Source: Pedobacter sp. BMA
Lineage (GTDB): Bacteria; Bacteroidota; Bacteroidia; Sphingobacteriales; Sphingobacteriaceae
Assembly: GCF_001027745.1 (NCBI RefSeq)
Contig: NZ_LECU01000002.1
Coordinates: forward strand, 62,001 to 126,000
DNA length: 64,000 bases
Direction of reading: 5' to 3'
Translations under genes and position numbers: made by a program
The notes under the pieces: generated by a model
The model's database searches: none
What the model was told of the DNA's origin: nothing
Seen by the model: only the letters and a program-made list of their open reading frames with translations
Shown: positions 34,726 to 43,991 of the stretch, one piece after another
Position numbering within the stretch: position 1 is the stretch's first letter
Layout of the letters: the number at the start of each line of letters is the position of its first letter

Positions 34726-37173
34726 ATGTTTAAAGAGATAAAAAACAAGTACTTACGATATTCTTTAATCACCTTATTTTTTATAATCATTTTCTTCTCG
34801 GCGCTCCAACTTAACTTTTTGTGGTTATTTGGTTACTCTCCGAGTGTCAAAGATATCAAAGCACCTACACTCCGTGTGGGATCTGAGCTTTACACCGCGG
34901 ACGGAAAGCTGATAGGAAGGTACTTTAAAGAAAACAGAACTCCTGTAAATTACAATGAGATTTCTCACAGCGTGGTTAATGCATTAGTAGCTACAGAGGA
35001 TGTCCGTTTTTACAAACACTGGGGTATCGATGTGCAAGCGGTTGCACGTGCTGTTATTGGGCTTGGAAAAGATGGCGGTGCAAGTACAATTACACAGCAG
35101 CTTGCTAAAAATCTTTACCGTACTAGATATAATAAGTCGCAGGGATTCCTGGTTAAGATTCCGGTTGTTAGAACGCTTATAGTGAAGTTAAAAGAGTGGA
35201 TGACAGCTGTGAAGCTGGAATCTAACTACTCAAAGAATGACATCATTACCATGTACCTCAATACGGTTTCATTTGGCAATAATGCATATGGTATCAAAAC
35301 AGCCAGCAGAATTTATTTTGATAAAGAAGCAAAAGAACTATCAACTACAGATGCTGCTTTACTTGTTGGAATGTTGAAAGGCACAACGCTTTATAATCCG
35401 ACTAAAAATCCGGAGAAAGCCTTAGAAAGAAGAAACGTTGTCCTTGCTCAAATGGGTAAATATAACCTTTTAAGTAAAGATAGTCTTGGGATGTTAACGA
35501 AAGAACCCATTAAGCTTAAAGAAGGTAAAATGCAGGATGGCAGCGATGGCGATTCTTATCTACGGAGTGCAGTTGCAAAATATTTAGAAAAATGGTGTAC
35601 GGATAACGGTTATGATTTATATGAAGATGGTTTAAAGATTTACACAACTATTGATTCTAAACTGCAGAAATACGCTGAAGAGGCTGTAGCAGATCAGATG
35701 CGGATTCTTCAACGCCGATTCTACAGTGTTTGGGGTAACGAAGACCCATGGTACGACTCTGAGAAACAGAAAGTAAACTACCCAGAACGGGCAATGAAAA
35801 ACCTGTCGGTTTATACAATGCTTCAAAAGAAATTCCCAAATAATCCCGATTCTGTATTAGCTTATTTCAATAAGAAAAAACGAATGCAGATTTTTACTTA
35901 CAAGGGCGACCGCGACACCTTGTTCTCTACACTCGATTCTATTCGCTATTACGGCAAAATCATGAATACGGGTATGATGACGATGGAACCTGCCAGTGGC
36001 AAAATTAAAGTTTGGGTTGGTGGTATTGATCATAAATTTTTTAAATACGATCACGTGAATCAGGCTAAACGTCAGGCGGGTTCTACCTTTAAGCCGTTCG
36101 CTTATTTAACTGCGCTTGAGCAAGGCATGAGTCCTTGTGACAAATTTACTGATAAACCAGTGAAAATTGCGTATCAGGATAAAGGCGAAACAAAATATTG
36201 GGAACCAAAAAACGCTGATTACAGTGTTACCTATCAGGAGATGAGCTTGCGCTGGGCTATGGCAAGATCAGTGAATACCATTACAGCCCAGGTAACTGAG
36301 AAAGTTGGATGGGATAATGTGGTAAAATATGCTCATGAGTGTGGTATTGATAGTCACCTGGAATCAGTACCATCGGTGAGTTTAGGTTCAAATGACGTTA
36401 CCGTTTATGAAATGGTTAAAGCGTATGCCACCTTCATGAATAAAGGAGTGAAAACTGACCCCATATTAGTTGAAAAAATTACCGATCAGGATAATAATGT
36501 TATCGACGAATTTAAACCTAAGACCACAAGGGTACTTACCGAAGAAATTGCCTGGTTAATGACTTACATGTTCCGTGGAGGTATGGAAGAACCAAGGGGA
36601 ACTTCGCAAGCGTTATGGGAATGGCCTGACTTGTTCAAAAAAAATAATCAGATTGGTGGCAAAACAGGTACATCATCTGATTATGTTGATGCCTGGTATA
36701 TGGGCTTAACTAAAGACCTGGTAACCGGAGTATGGGTAGGATGTGATGAGCGTACCGCACATTTTAAAAATGGTGAACAAGGTGAAGGTTCCAGAACTGC
36801 ACTTCCTATTTTTGCTAAGTTTATGGAAAAAGTATACCTGGATCCATCAAGCGGATATACGTATGGTGCTTTTCCTAAGGCTACTGTGGAAATTACACGT
36901 TCCTACAATTGTCCAAGCCCACAATTTGTCAGGGATACAACTACAACGGATACCGTTGTTGTAGATTCGACCGAATTTGTTGTACCAGAAACTGCCCCAG
37001 CAGAAACTCAACCTGCAGCTGATCAAACTGAGGTTAAAAAAGAAGAGAAAAAAACCGAACCCGCACAAAATCAACCTGCTGCAACTGTTCCCCTAACAAA
37101 GAAAGAAGAACGTGAACTACGCAGGAAACAAAGGCAGGAAGAAAGAGATAAGAAGAAGAGCGGTGAGAATTAA
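34726..37173 (+). CDS. Penicillin-binding protein 1A-type bifunctional transglycosylase/transpeptidase
   Basis: Polymerises and cross-links peptidoglycan. 815 residues: a short cytosolic N-terminus, one membrane helix (about 12-34), a GT51 glycosyltransferase domain (about 60-240) with catalytic Glu91 in ATEDVRFYKHWG and GGASTITQQLAKNL, then a transpeptidase domain with the three active-site motifs SxxK (AGSTFKPF), SxN (RSVNTI) and KTG (GGKTGTSSDYVDAW). All catalytic residues are in place. The C-terminal tail (about 735-815) is Pro/Glu/Lys-rich and disordered, as often in this phylum. Confidence 0.95.
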   Translation: MFKEIKNKYLRYSLITLFFIIIFFSALQLNFLWLFGYSPSVKDIKAPTLRVGSELYTADGKLIGRYFKENRTPVNYNEISHSVVNALVATEDVRFYKHWGIDVQAVARAVIGLGKDGGASTITQQLAKNLYRTRYNKSQGFLVKIPVVRTLIVKLKEWMTAVKLESNYSKNDIITMYLNTVSFGNNAYGIKTASRIYFDKEAKELSTTDAALLVGMLKGTTLYNPTKNPEKALERRNVVLAQMGKYNLLSKDSLGMLTKEPIKLKEGKMQDGSDGDSYLRSAVAKYLEKWCTDNGYDLYEDGLKIYTTIDSKLQKYAEEAVADQMRILQRRFYSVWGNEDPWYDSEKQKVNYPERAMKNLSVYTMLQKKFPNNPDSVLAYFNKKKRMQIFTYKGDRDTLFSTLDSIRYYGKIMNTGMMTMEPASGKIKVWVGGIDHKFFKYDHVNQAKRQAGSTFKPFAYLTALEQGMSPCDKFTDKPVKIAYQDKGETKYWEPKNADYSVTYQEMSLRWAMARSVNTITAQVTEKVGWDNVVKYAHECGIDSHLESVPSVSLGSNDVTVYEMVKAYATFMNKGVKTDPILVEKITDQDNNVIDEFKPKTTRVLTEEIAWLMTYMFRGGMEEPRGTSQALWEWPDLFKKNNQIGGKTGTSSDYVDAWYMGLTKDLVTGVWVGCDERTAHFKNGEQGEGSRTALPIFAKFMEKVYLDPSSGYTYGAFPKATVEITRSYNCPSPQFVRDTTTTDTVVVDSTEFVVPETAPAETQPAADQTEVKKEEKKTEPAQNQPAATVPLTKKEERELRRKQRQEERDKKKSGEN

Positions 37174-37315
37174 TAATCCGAAGGTTTTTTAGGAAAGTGA
37201 CCTTCCTGTAAGTTGTTAAATTTTTACCGGAAGGCTAAATATTTATTATTTTTAATTTCTGAAAAGTTCATGATCAGTTCTTTAAACTCCTGAATAACAA
37301 TAGAAAAACTAGCAT

Positions 37316-40300
37316 ATGAAAATAAGCGCTACTTTTATTAGAAATTGCCTCACGCTGTTACTGTTACTTATCCTTTCTGGGACAGCAAATGCACAATATT
37401 TCGGACAAAATAAGGTGAGGTACAAAAAGCTCGACTTTAAGGTTTTGCAGACTCCACACTTCGAAATTTATTATTACATCAAAAATGAAAATCTTTTAAA
37501 AAGGTTTTCCCAGGATGCCGAAACCTGGTACAAAATGCATCAGGAGGTTTTCAGGGATACATTCCTGAAAAAAAATCCCCTGATCCTTTATAATAACCAC
37601 CCGGATTTTCAGCAAACTACAGTTCTGAATGGCGAGATAGGAATTGGTACAGGAGGAGTTACGGAAGCATTGAAAAACAGAGTTATCATGCCCGTAATGG
37701 AACTGAATAGCCAAACACGTCACGTGCTGGGTCATGAACTGGTACACGCCTTTCAATACCATGTACTCCTTGAAAAAGATTCAATCAGCCTCGAAAATGT
37801 CGGACAAACACCACTGTGGATGGTCGAAGGAATGGCCGAATATCTATCTATAGGAAAAAAGGATGCTTTTACTTCAATGTGGATGCGTGATGCCATGCTC
37901 AACCGTGATATTCCATCATTGAAAGATTTAACCAACTCTAATAAATATTTTCCATACCGTTATGGCCAGGCATTCTGGACTTATATCGGATCCCAATACG
38001 GCGATACCACAATTGTTCCGCTATTTAAAAACACAGCCAAGTACGGTTATGAAAACGCCATCAGATATACCTTCGGATACGATGACAAAACCTTGTCAGG
38101 ATTGTGGAAAAATGCGATCGACGGTCATTATAAACCATTGTTGAAAGCAGATAGCTCCCAAATCAAGATAACCGGAACTAAAATTATTGATAATAAGAAT
38201 GCAGGAAATATGAACGTTGCCCCTGCCCTTAGTCCCGACGGTAAATATGTGGCTTTTATGTCGGAAAAGGATTTGTTTGGTATCGACTTGTTCTTGGCAG
38301 ATGCAAAAACCGGTAGAATCATAAGGAAATTAAGTAGCCAGATATCGAACGGACATATCGATGATTTTAATTTTATTGAATCCGCAGGGGCCTGGTCGCC
38401 CGATAGCAAACAGTTCGCATTTAGTATTTTTAGTCACGGGAAAAACCAAATGATGATCATTGATGTGGCCAATGGTTCGACCATTTCTCAAACAGCAATG
38501 AACCAGGTAGCACAATTCGGAAATTTAACATGGTCTTCCAATGGGAAGGATATTGCATTTTCGGGAATGGTTGAAGGACAAAGCGACATATTCTCCTATA
38601 ATCTGGATACAAAACAGGTAACGCAAATCACAAACGATGTTTTCTCGGATTATGCACCAAGCTTTTCTCCTGATGGAAAGAAAATTGTTTTCTCTTCCGA
38701 TCGTGCAGCAATCCAGGCTCAATCCGTTAATGCTGTATCGCCCATAAATCTTGCAGTCTACGATATAGCTTCTAAATCAGTCACTAATCTCAACGTTTTT
38801 CCGGGTGCAAATAATCTTAACGCTCAGTTTTCATCCGACAGCGAGAATATTTATTTCCTTTCAAACAGAGACGGTTTCAGAAATCTCTATAAGTATAACT
38901 TCCCAGATAACACGGTAGACCAGTTAACTGATTATTTTACCGGAATTAGTGGGATTACTGAATTTTCTCCGGCTATTTCTATTTCTCGTACTGATGACAT
39001 CGTATACAGTTATTATCGTTACCAACGCTATACATTGTATAATGCCCAACTAAGTAGTTTTAAAGCGAAAAGAGTTGGTAATCAGGAAGAGAACTTCGAT
39101 GCGGCCATTTTGCCGCCAATGGAAAATATAGGAGTCAACATCATTAATTCTAACCTTAACAATTTCGATCGCTTCGAAAAAATTATCGCCGATTCCATGA
39201 GAACTGTGCCATACACACCAAAATTCAGACTTGATTATTTGGCAAACAGTGGTGTAGGTGTTTCAACAAGCCGTTTTGGTACCGGCGTTTCAGGAGGTAT
39301 TGTTGGGATGTTCAGTGACATCCTCGGCACTAATCAGATCATTGCAAACTTGTCTGTTAATGGCGAAATTTACGACGCTGGAGGGCTTGTAGGGTATATC
39401 AACCAGAAAAGCCGAATTAACTGGGGTGCTGCCATCTCACATATACCATACGTATCGGGATTTAATTCCTACGCTTATGAAAAATTGCCAGCCGAAAATA
39501 ATACTACTGTCGAGGCATTAAATCAGAGAACGGATATCATTCGTACGTTCGAGGATCAGCTTCAGCTATTCGCGGCATACCCTTTCAGCAAAATACACCG
39601 TTTCGAGTTGGGTGGAGCTTTTTCTCACTATAGTTACCGGATTGATCGATACAGTAATTATTATGATAACGCTGGATACTATCTTGGATCAGACAGAAGT
39701 AGAATCTCCAATGATGAAGCCTCTGCGGATTATGGAATCCCATTTAATTCTTTTACTCTGTTTCAGGTGAATGCTGGATTTGTGGGGGATAACTCCATCT
39801 TCGGACTAACAGGTCCTCTTGATGGCTTCAGGTACCGTGTTAGCGGAGAGAAATACTTCGGGACTTATAACTTTGCAGGAGCTACGGTAGACTTAAGAAA
39901 ATACTGGCGGTTAAAGCCAGTTACTATCGCCGCAAGGTCTTATAATACATTGCGAATTGGCAAAGATGCAGATCGTTTGTACCCCATGTATGTTGGATAT
40001 CCTTATCTAATCCGCGGTTACGAATCGAACTCAATATATAAAACAACCTCAGCACAGTCATCAGAGTCTTTCGATATTAATCAGTTAACAGGTAGTAAAA
40101 TTGCTGTGTTCAACTTCGAGTTACGGTTACCGTTTACCGGCCCGAAAAAGCTTGCGGCCATCCCCTCTAAGTTACTTTTCTCTGATCTGAACTTGTTTTT
40201 CGATGCCGGATTAGCGTGGACCAACGATACCAAAGTAAAATTCAAAAGTGAACCAACATACACCACAGAACCAGTGTTGGACGCAAATGGGCAGCCGGCT

Positions 40301-40489
40301 GTTGATAGTGATGGGAAAAAGGTGACTTATCAAAATACTACTGAACGTGTACCAGCCATGAGCGTTGGTGTTTCGTTAAGGGTAAATATATTTGGCTATT
40401 TCGTACTCGAACCCTATTATGCAATACCATTTCAGCGTAAAGACGTAAAGGGCGGAGTATTCGGATTAACATTTGCGCCAGGATGGTAA
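37316..40489 (+). CDS. Three-part protein: gluzincin-like metallopeptidase, beta-propeller, outer-membrane barrel
   Basis: 1057 residues with a signal peptide (1-27, ending ANAQ). Residues about 40-270 form a peptidase MA-like domain with the zinc motif His140-Glu141-x2-His144 (HELVH) and a downstream WMVEGMAEYL, in which Glu171 or Glu175 would be the third ligand. Residues about 285-560 are a TolB/PD40 beta-propeller with repeated SPDGKYVAF-like blades. Residues about 620-1057 look like a BamA/Omp85-type surface-antigen barrel, ending in FGLTFAPGW. All zinc ligands are intact, so activity is plausible. Substrate and real role are unknown; such fusions are found in Bacteroidota and usually labelled 'translocation protein TolB-like'. 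Confidence 0.82.
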   Translation: MKISATFIRNCLTLLLLLILSGTANAQYFGQNKVRYKKLDFKVLQTPHFEIYYYIKNENLLKRFSQDAETWYKMHQEVFRDTFLKKNPLILYNNHPDFQQTTVLNGEIGIGTGGVTEALKNRVIMPVMELNSQTRHVLGHELVHAFQYHVLLEKDSISLENVGQTPLWMVEGMAEYLSIGKKDAFTSMWMRDAMLNRDIPSLKDLTNSNKYFPYRYGQAFWTYIGSQYGDTTIVPLFKNTAKYGYENAIRYTFGYDDKTLSGLWKNAIDGHYKPLLKADSSQIKITGTKIIDNKNAGNMNVAPALSPDGKYVAFMSEKDLFGIDLFLADAKTGRIIRKLSSQISNGHIDDFNFIESAGAWSPDSKQFAFSIFSHGKNQMMIIDVANGSTISQTAMNQVAQFGNLTWSSNGKDIAFSGMVEGQSDIFSYNLDTKQVTQITNDVFSDYAPSFSPDGKKIVFSSDRAAIQAQSVNAVSPINLAVYDIASKSVTNLNVFPGANNLNAQFSSDSENIYFLSNRDGFRNLYKYNFPDNTVDQLTDYFTGISGITEFSPAISISRTDDIVYSYYRYQRYTLYNAQLSSFKAKRVGNQEENFDAAILPPMENIGVNIINSNLNNFDRFEKIIADSMRTVPYTPKFRLDYLANSGVGVSTSRFGTGVSGGIVGMFSDILGTNQIIANLSVNGEIYDAGGLVGYINQKSRINWGAAISHIPYVSGFNSYAYEKLPAENNTTVEALNQRTDIIRTFEDQLQLFAAYPFSKIHRFELGGAFSHYSYRIDRYSNYYDNAGYYLGSDRSRISNDEASADYGIPFNSFTLFQVNAGFVGDNSIFGLTGPLDGFRYRVSGEKYFGTYNFAGATVDLRKYWRLKPVTIAARSYNTLRIGKDADRLYPMYVGYPYLIRGYESNSIYKTTSAQSSESFDINQLTGSKIAVFNFELRLPFTGPKKLAAIPSKLLFSDLNLFFDAGLAWTNDTKVKFKSEPTYTTEPVLDANGQPAVDSDGKKVTYQNTTERVPAMSVGVSLRVNIFGYFVLEPYYAIPFQRKDVKGGVFGLTFAPGW

Positions 40490-40521
40490 ATCACATAATC
40501 AGAAGATAAATTCATAATTAT

Positions 40522-40550
40522 AAAGGCGATCATCAAGGTCGCCTTTTATA
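40522..40550. terminator. Terminator between the barrel fusion gene and the GIY-YIG-like gene
   Basis: AAAGGCGATC (40522-40531) pairs with GGTCGCCTTT (40537-40546) with one G-T pair and a 5-base loop, followed by TATATA. It lies between convergent genes. Confidence 0.7.
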
Positions 40551-40598
40551 TATACTTACTATTTTTTTACAAAAAATCTCAACATATGTGCGTCATAA

Positions 40599-40949
40599 TT
40601 AAGACATGCTGGTGAAAGCAAGCTTAACCTGATTAGTGATATTTCTTTGCAGCAGAATATTCTCAAAATCCAATCCAATAGTGAGATCAATCCAGTCTGG
40701 ATTACATGACCTTACTAAACGCTCTTTTTGCATTCTGGTGAATCTGCTGATGGTTTTGAAACGAACTAAAGCAAGTTCTTCAGTTTTGAATTCCTCGAAA
40801 TAAACCAAACGTGTCAATTGCTTTCCATTATCAAAAAATAAGTTAGGCATCTGCTTGTAAAAATCCAGGGTTTTCATCAAATCCGAACTCATGCCTACAT
40901 GCATACAAGTGCGGTTTCTGTCGGTAACGATGTAAACAAACTTTTTCAT
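40599..40949 (-). CDS. Degenerate GIY-YIG domain protein
   Basis: 116 residues that follow the GIY-YIG/UvrC-like fold along the whole length (KKFVYIVTD, HVGMSSDL, LVYFEEF, NPDWIDL). The catalytic positions look lost: the second motif reads HVG in place of YIG, the Arg expected soon after it is missing, and the Glu of the usual 'RE-K-IK' helix is Phe in LVRFKTISRF. It is therefore probably not an active nuclease but may still bind DNA. It is divergent from the XRE-S24 regulator and shares its operator-rich gap. Confidence 0.7.
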   Translation of the reverse strand: MKKFVYIVTDRNRTCMHVGMSSDLMKTLDFYKQMPNLFFDNGKQLTRLVYFEEFKTEELALVRFKTISRFTRMQKERLVRSCNPDWIDLTIGLDFENILLQRNITNQVKLAFTSMS

Positions 40950-40993
40950 AATAATGGATCTAAAATTAAAACTAAACTATTTAGTATGTGTTC

Positions 40994-41054
40994 TTGCAAT
41001 TTAAAATAAAATTACTAACTTTATGAGCATAAAATTACTAACTAATTTAGTAAT
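40994..41054 (+). promoter_or_regulatory. Promoter and repeated operator of the XRE-S24 regulator
   Basis: TTG (40994-40996) and TAACTTTA (41016-41023, 7 of 8 to consensus) are 19 bases apart. Over them lie two 15-base direct repeats ATAAAATTACTAACT (41006-41020 and 41029-41043), and an inverted repeat ATTACTAA (41034-41041) / TTAGTAAT (41047-41054). The sites cover the -7 box and the likely start point, so self-repression by the regulator is likely. Confidence 0.65.
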
Positions 41055-41082
41055 TCCAAATTTATTTTAAAATTTATTTTTT

Positions 41083-41859
41083 ATGTCAAATATTTCCAAC
41101 AACCTGAAATACCTTAGAAAGAAAAAAGGCCATACACAGCAAAATTTCGCTGATATTATGGAGATTAAGAGATCTTTGATCGGCGCCTATGAAGAAGACC
41201 GCGCTGAACCTAAATATGAATTGCTAAAAAAAATAGCTGAATATTTCGATTTAACCATCGATGAATTTATCAATGAAAAGATATCAGACACCTGGAAACC
41301 TAAGCCGAAGAGTTCAGGTTCGAACTTAAGGGTATTAAGTATATCGGTTGATCAGAATGATAAAGAGAATATTGAACTCGTGCCTGTGAAGGCAAGTGCA
41401 GGGTATTTAAACGGTTTCTCTGATCCTCAATACATCAGCGACCTGCCAAAGTTCCAACTTCCTATTCCCGCTTTACGTCAGGGTACATTCCGTGCTTTCG
41501 AAATCATGGGCGATAGTATGTTGCCGGTTCAACCCGGAAGTGTAATTATTGGTGAGTATATGGATAACTGGAATGAAGTTAAAACCGGAGAAACATATAT
41601 AGTTATAAGTAAAAACGAGGGCGTAGTATATAAGAGAGCTGGCAACCGTTTCAAAGAAAATAAGGATTTGAAACTGGTTTCAGATAATAAAGTTTATGAT
41701 ACATATTCCATTGCTGCTGACGATATCCTTGAAATTTGGCGCGCTAAGGCTTACATTTCTACTACATTGCCTGAGCCAACCCCAGATCCTACAATGGAAA
41801 CACTTACTCAGATGATGTCGCAAATGCAAAAATCAATTTCGCAGCTCAACAAAAATTAA
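41083..41859 (+). CDS. XRE-family regulator with LexA-like S24 peptidase domain
   Basis: 258 residues. The N-terminal helix-turn-helix (about 5-65) is Cro/CI type (QNFADIMEIKRSLIGAYE). The C-terminal S24 domain (about 95-220) has a likely Ala106-Gly107 cleavage site (KASAGY), Ser145 in MGDSM and Lys184 in VVYKRA, the full self-cleavage set of LexA and CI repressors. It may therefore be inactivated by RecA filaments on DNA damage. A 30-residue Gln/Met-rich tail follows. No prophage genes are nearby. Repeats over its promoter suggest autoregulation. Confidence 0.88.
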   Translation: MSNISNNLKYLRKKKGHTQQNFADIMEIKRSLIGAYEEDRAEPKYELLKKIAEYFDLTIDEFINEKISDTWKPKPKSSGSNLRVLSISVDQNDKENIELVPVKASAGYLNGFSDPQYISDLPKFQLPIPALRQGTFRAFEIMGDSMLPVQPGSVIIGEYMDNWNEVKTGETYIVISKNEGVVYKRAGNRFKENKDLKLVSDNKVYDTYSIAADDILEIWRAKAYISTTLPEPTPDPTMETLTQMMSQMQKSISQLNKN

Positions 41860-41935
41860 CACTTTTTAACACACTGTAGTTAAACCGTTCACCCATTTCC
41901 ATATCTATATAAACAAACACAAAAGAAATAAAACT

Positions 41936-42388
41936 ATGAAAAAGGCGATTTTAACAATAGCAATTGCTGTGATGGGCTTAAGTGCTGCACTGGCTCAGGA
42001 CACTACGAAGAGAATGAGGCGGCCAATGCCTAAAATGACTGCTGAGCAACGTGCAGAAAGAGTTGCTGAGCGCATGGAAAAGCAATTGAGTTTAACCGCA
42101 GATCAGAAAACCAAAATCTATGCAATAGAACTAGATAATGCAAAAAAGATGGAGGCATGGAGATCTGCTGATCAGGGGGATGTAAAAGGTAAAATGAAAG
42201 AACGTAAAGCAGAAATGGATGCTCAAAAAGCTAAAGTAGATGCGGTGTTAACTGCAGATCAAAAAACTAAACTTGATTCATTTCGTGCAGAGGCAAAAGA
42301 AAAAGGAGGAAAAATGCGAAAAGGACTTGGAGAAAGAGGAAGAAAAGCAAAACCTCCTGTAGTTTCTGATCCACCAGTTCAGGGGTAA
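41936..42388 (+). CDS. Small exported Spy/CpxP-like helical protein
   Basis: 150 residues with a signal peptide (1-20, ending LAQ). The mature part is very basic and helical, with two LTADQKTK motifs (at about 52-59 and 104-111) that correspond to the LTxxQ motif of the Spy/CpxP periplasmic chaperones. The spacing between the two motifs fits a helical hairpin of that family. The Arg/Lys-rich C-terminal tail is probably disordered. The function is likely periplasmic protein protection or stress sensing, inferred only from the motif. Confidence 0.65.
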   Translation: MKKAILTIAIAVMGLSAALAQDTTKRMRRPMPKMTAEQRAERVAERMEKQLSLTADQKTKIYAIELDNAKKMEAWRSADQGDVKGKMKERKAEMDAQKAKVDAVLTADQKTKLDSFRAEAKEKGGKMRKGLGERGRKAKPPVVSDPPVQG

Positions 42389-42416
42389 AAACAATAAGTA
42401 ATAATTAATTTTTCGG

Positions 42417-42450
42417 AAAGCGTACCCATTATGGATACGCTTTTTGTTTT
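42417..42450. terminator. Terminator after the Spy-like gene
   Basis: AAAGCGTA...CCA pairs with TGG...TACGCTTT (11 pairs, one mismatch), with TTTTTG following. It lies between convergent genes and probably serves both. Confidence 0.75.
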
Positions 42451-42502
42451 TAACCGCGAAAGATTATGATCTTAGAAAATCTCATTTATCAGGCAGCATA
42501 AA

Positions 42503-43912
42503 TTAACCAGTGTATTCTGCTTCAAAAGTCTCACCGAAACGATCTGTGGCTACAACCTTTACAGTTTTAATTGATGGTTCAAAATGGGCCATAAATAAAT
42601 GGTCAGTCGACCTAGGCTCTACAAACGGCCTTGGATTGGGTAATTTATCACCTTTGTACAGTTTAACAGCGAGTGGGTCAAAGCCATCTTGCTGCGCAAG
42701 TGCGCCCATTGATTTTCCATCAAGAAAATATTCTACTTTCCATTCAGGATCATAATTCCATACGTTTGCAATTAATCTTTTTTGATTGGTCAGTGTATCC
42801 ACGTAGATATCCATTTGCTCTTTTCTATCTCTACCTGTAGATTTGTAGTACCATTTCAATTTTGTCCCATCGACTTCATAAACGCCATATCCACGCGGCG
42901 TACCGTCTTCACAGATGGGGCCGGTCCACCAGCCTCCGCATACAGTTCCATGATTATGTTCAAATACCCCATTTTTGATCACATTTGTGTTGAAGTGCGT
43001 ATGCCCCGACATAATATGAACGTTTTTAAAGCCTTTGATCACTGCGTAAAAATCATCATTGTTTTTTACAGAATTGTGAACAGGTATGTGCAAACAGATA
43101 ATCAATAAGGCATCTTTAGCCACAAACTGCAGATCTTTTGCCAGCCACTCAAGCTGTGTTGGTGTAATGTATCCATCATAATTTCTTTCTGTTCCCAGGT
43201 ATCGCACATCATCTAAAACAACATAATGTGCTTTACCCCTGTTAAATGAGTAGTAGGTTGGGCCATAATGAGCCTGGAAAGTTCTGTCGGAGGTATCATC
43301 ACCTCCTTGGCGATAATCCTGGTCGTGGTTACCTAAAGCCTGAAAGAACGGAATACCAATTTTTGCTATTGCTTCGTCGTAATCAGGAAACAAATCGAAA
43401 TTATCCCATACTAAATCACCGACACCAATTCCATGCACAAGGGTTTTACCCATTTCGCGAACAACTCTTTGGGTATCTGGAACTGATGTTTCCATCATCT
43501 GAGCCACATCCTTTTTATTCTTCACCTGCGGATCTGCCCAAATAATGAAGTTATGCTTATCATCCTTCTGTTTTAATGGTTTTAAATCGAAGTTTAATTT
43601 GCCGGCAGTATCTGGTTTATAGTAATGACGGGAAATACTGCTTTCTGTTTTAAATTCGTAGCCTGATGGTGTACTGATCCAAACGAAACGAGCAAGTTCA
43701 TGAAGTCTGATTTCATAATTACCCTTTTTATCAGTTTGTACAACGCTATAACCATCCGAGATAACTGCTCCAACTACGGCTTTGCCTTTGGTAGTGACAG
43801 CACCCGAAACAACCCCTTCCTCTGCAAACAAAGTGGAAGGAAAGGTTTTTAGGCTAATAAATATAGTAGAAGTTAATAAAGTTGATTTTTGGATGAAGGA
43901 TCTTCTGTTCAT
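42503..43912 (-). CDS. Exported calcineurin-like metallophosphoesterase
   Basis: 469 residues from the ATG at 43912 (MNRRSFIQKS), which gives a signal with a twin-Arg start; 14 extra residues of an upstream in-frame start are rejected. An N-terminal beta domain (about 30-105), the central metallophosphoesterase domain and a C-terminal beta domain (about 330-469) follow the known three-part form of this family. The metal-binding motifs are complete: WADPQ, GVGDLVWDN, LGNHDQD, CLHIPVHN and SGHTHF. It hydrolyses phosphomono- or diesters outside the cytosol. It is the last gene of the SusC/SusD locus, 79 bases after the DUF5689-like gene. Confidence 0.88.
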   Translation of the reverse strand: MNRRSFIQKSTLLTSTIFISLKTFPSTLFAEEGVVSGAVTTKGKAVVGAVISDGYSVVQTDKKGNYEIRLHELARFVWISTPSGYEFKTESSISRHYYKPDTAGKLNFDLKPLKQKDDKHNFIIWADPQVKNKKDVAQMMETSVPDTQRVVREMGKTLVHGIGVGDLVWDNFDLFPDYDEAIAKIGIPFFQALGNHDQDYRQGGDDTSDRTFQAHYGPTYYSFNRGKAHYVVLDDVRYLGTERNYDGYITPTQLEWLAKDLQFVAKDALLIICLHIPVHNSVKNNDDFYAVIKGFKNVHIMSGHTHFNTNVIKNGVFEHNHGTVCGGWWTGPICEDGTPRGYGVYEVDGTKLKWYYKSTGRDRKEQMDIYVDTLTNQKRLIANVWNYDPEWKVEYFLDGKSMGALAQQDGFDPLAVKLYKGDKLPNPRPFVEPRSTDHLFMAHFEPSIKTVKVVATDRFGETFEAEYTG

Positions 43913-43991
43913 AAAGAAAAATGTGATTAAATTTAAATAAATCAACCATAGCATTTCTATGGCTGATTTATTATATCAAATACAAATAAAA

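Noticed and set aside
40599..41859. Prophage remnant as an explanation for the XRE-S24/GIY-YIG pair
   Set aside because: No integrase, attachment repeats or structural phage genes are nearby, and the flanks are ordinary chromosomal genes.
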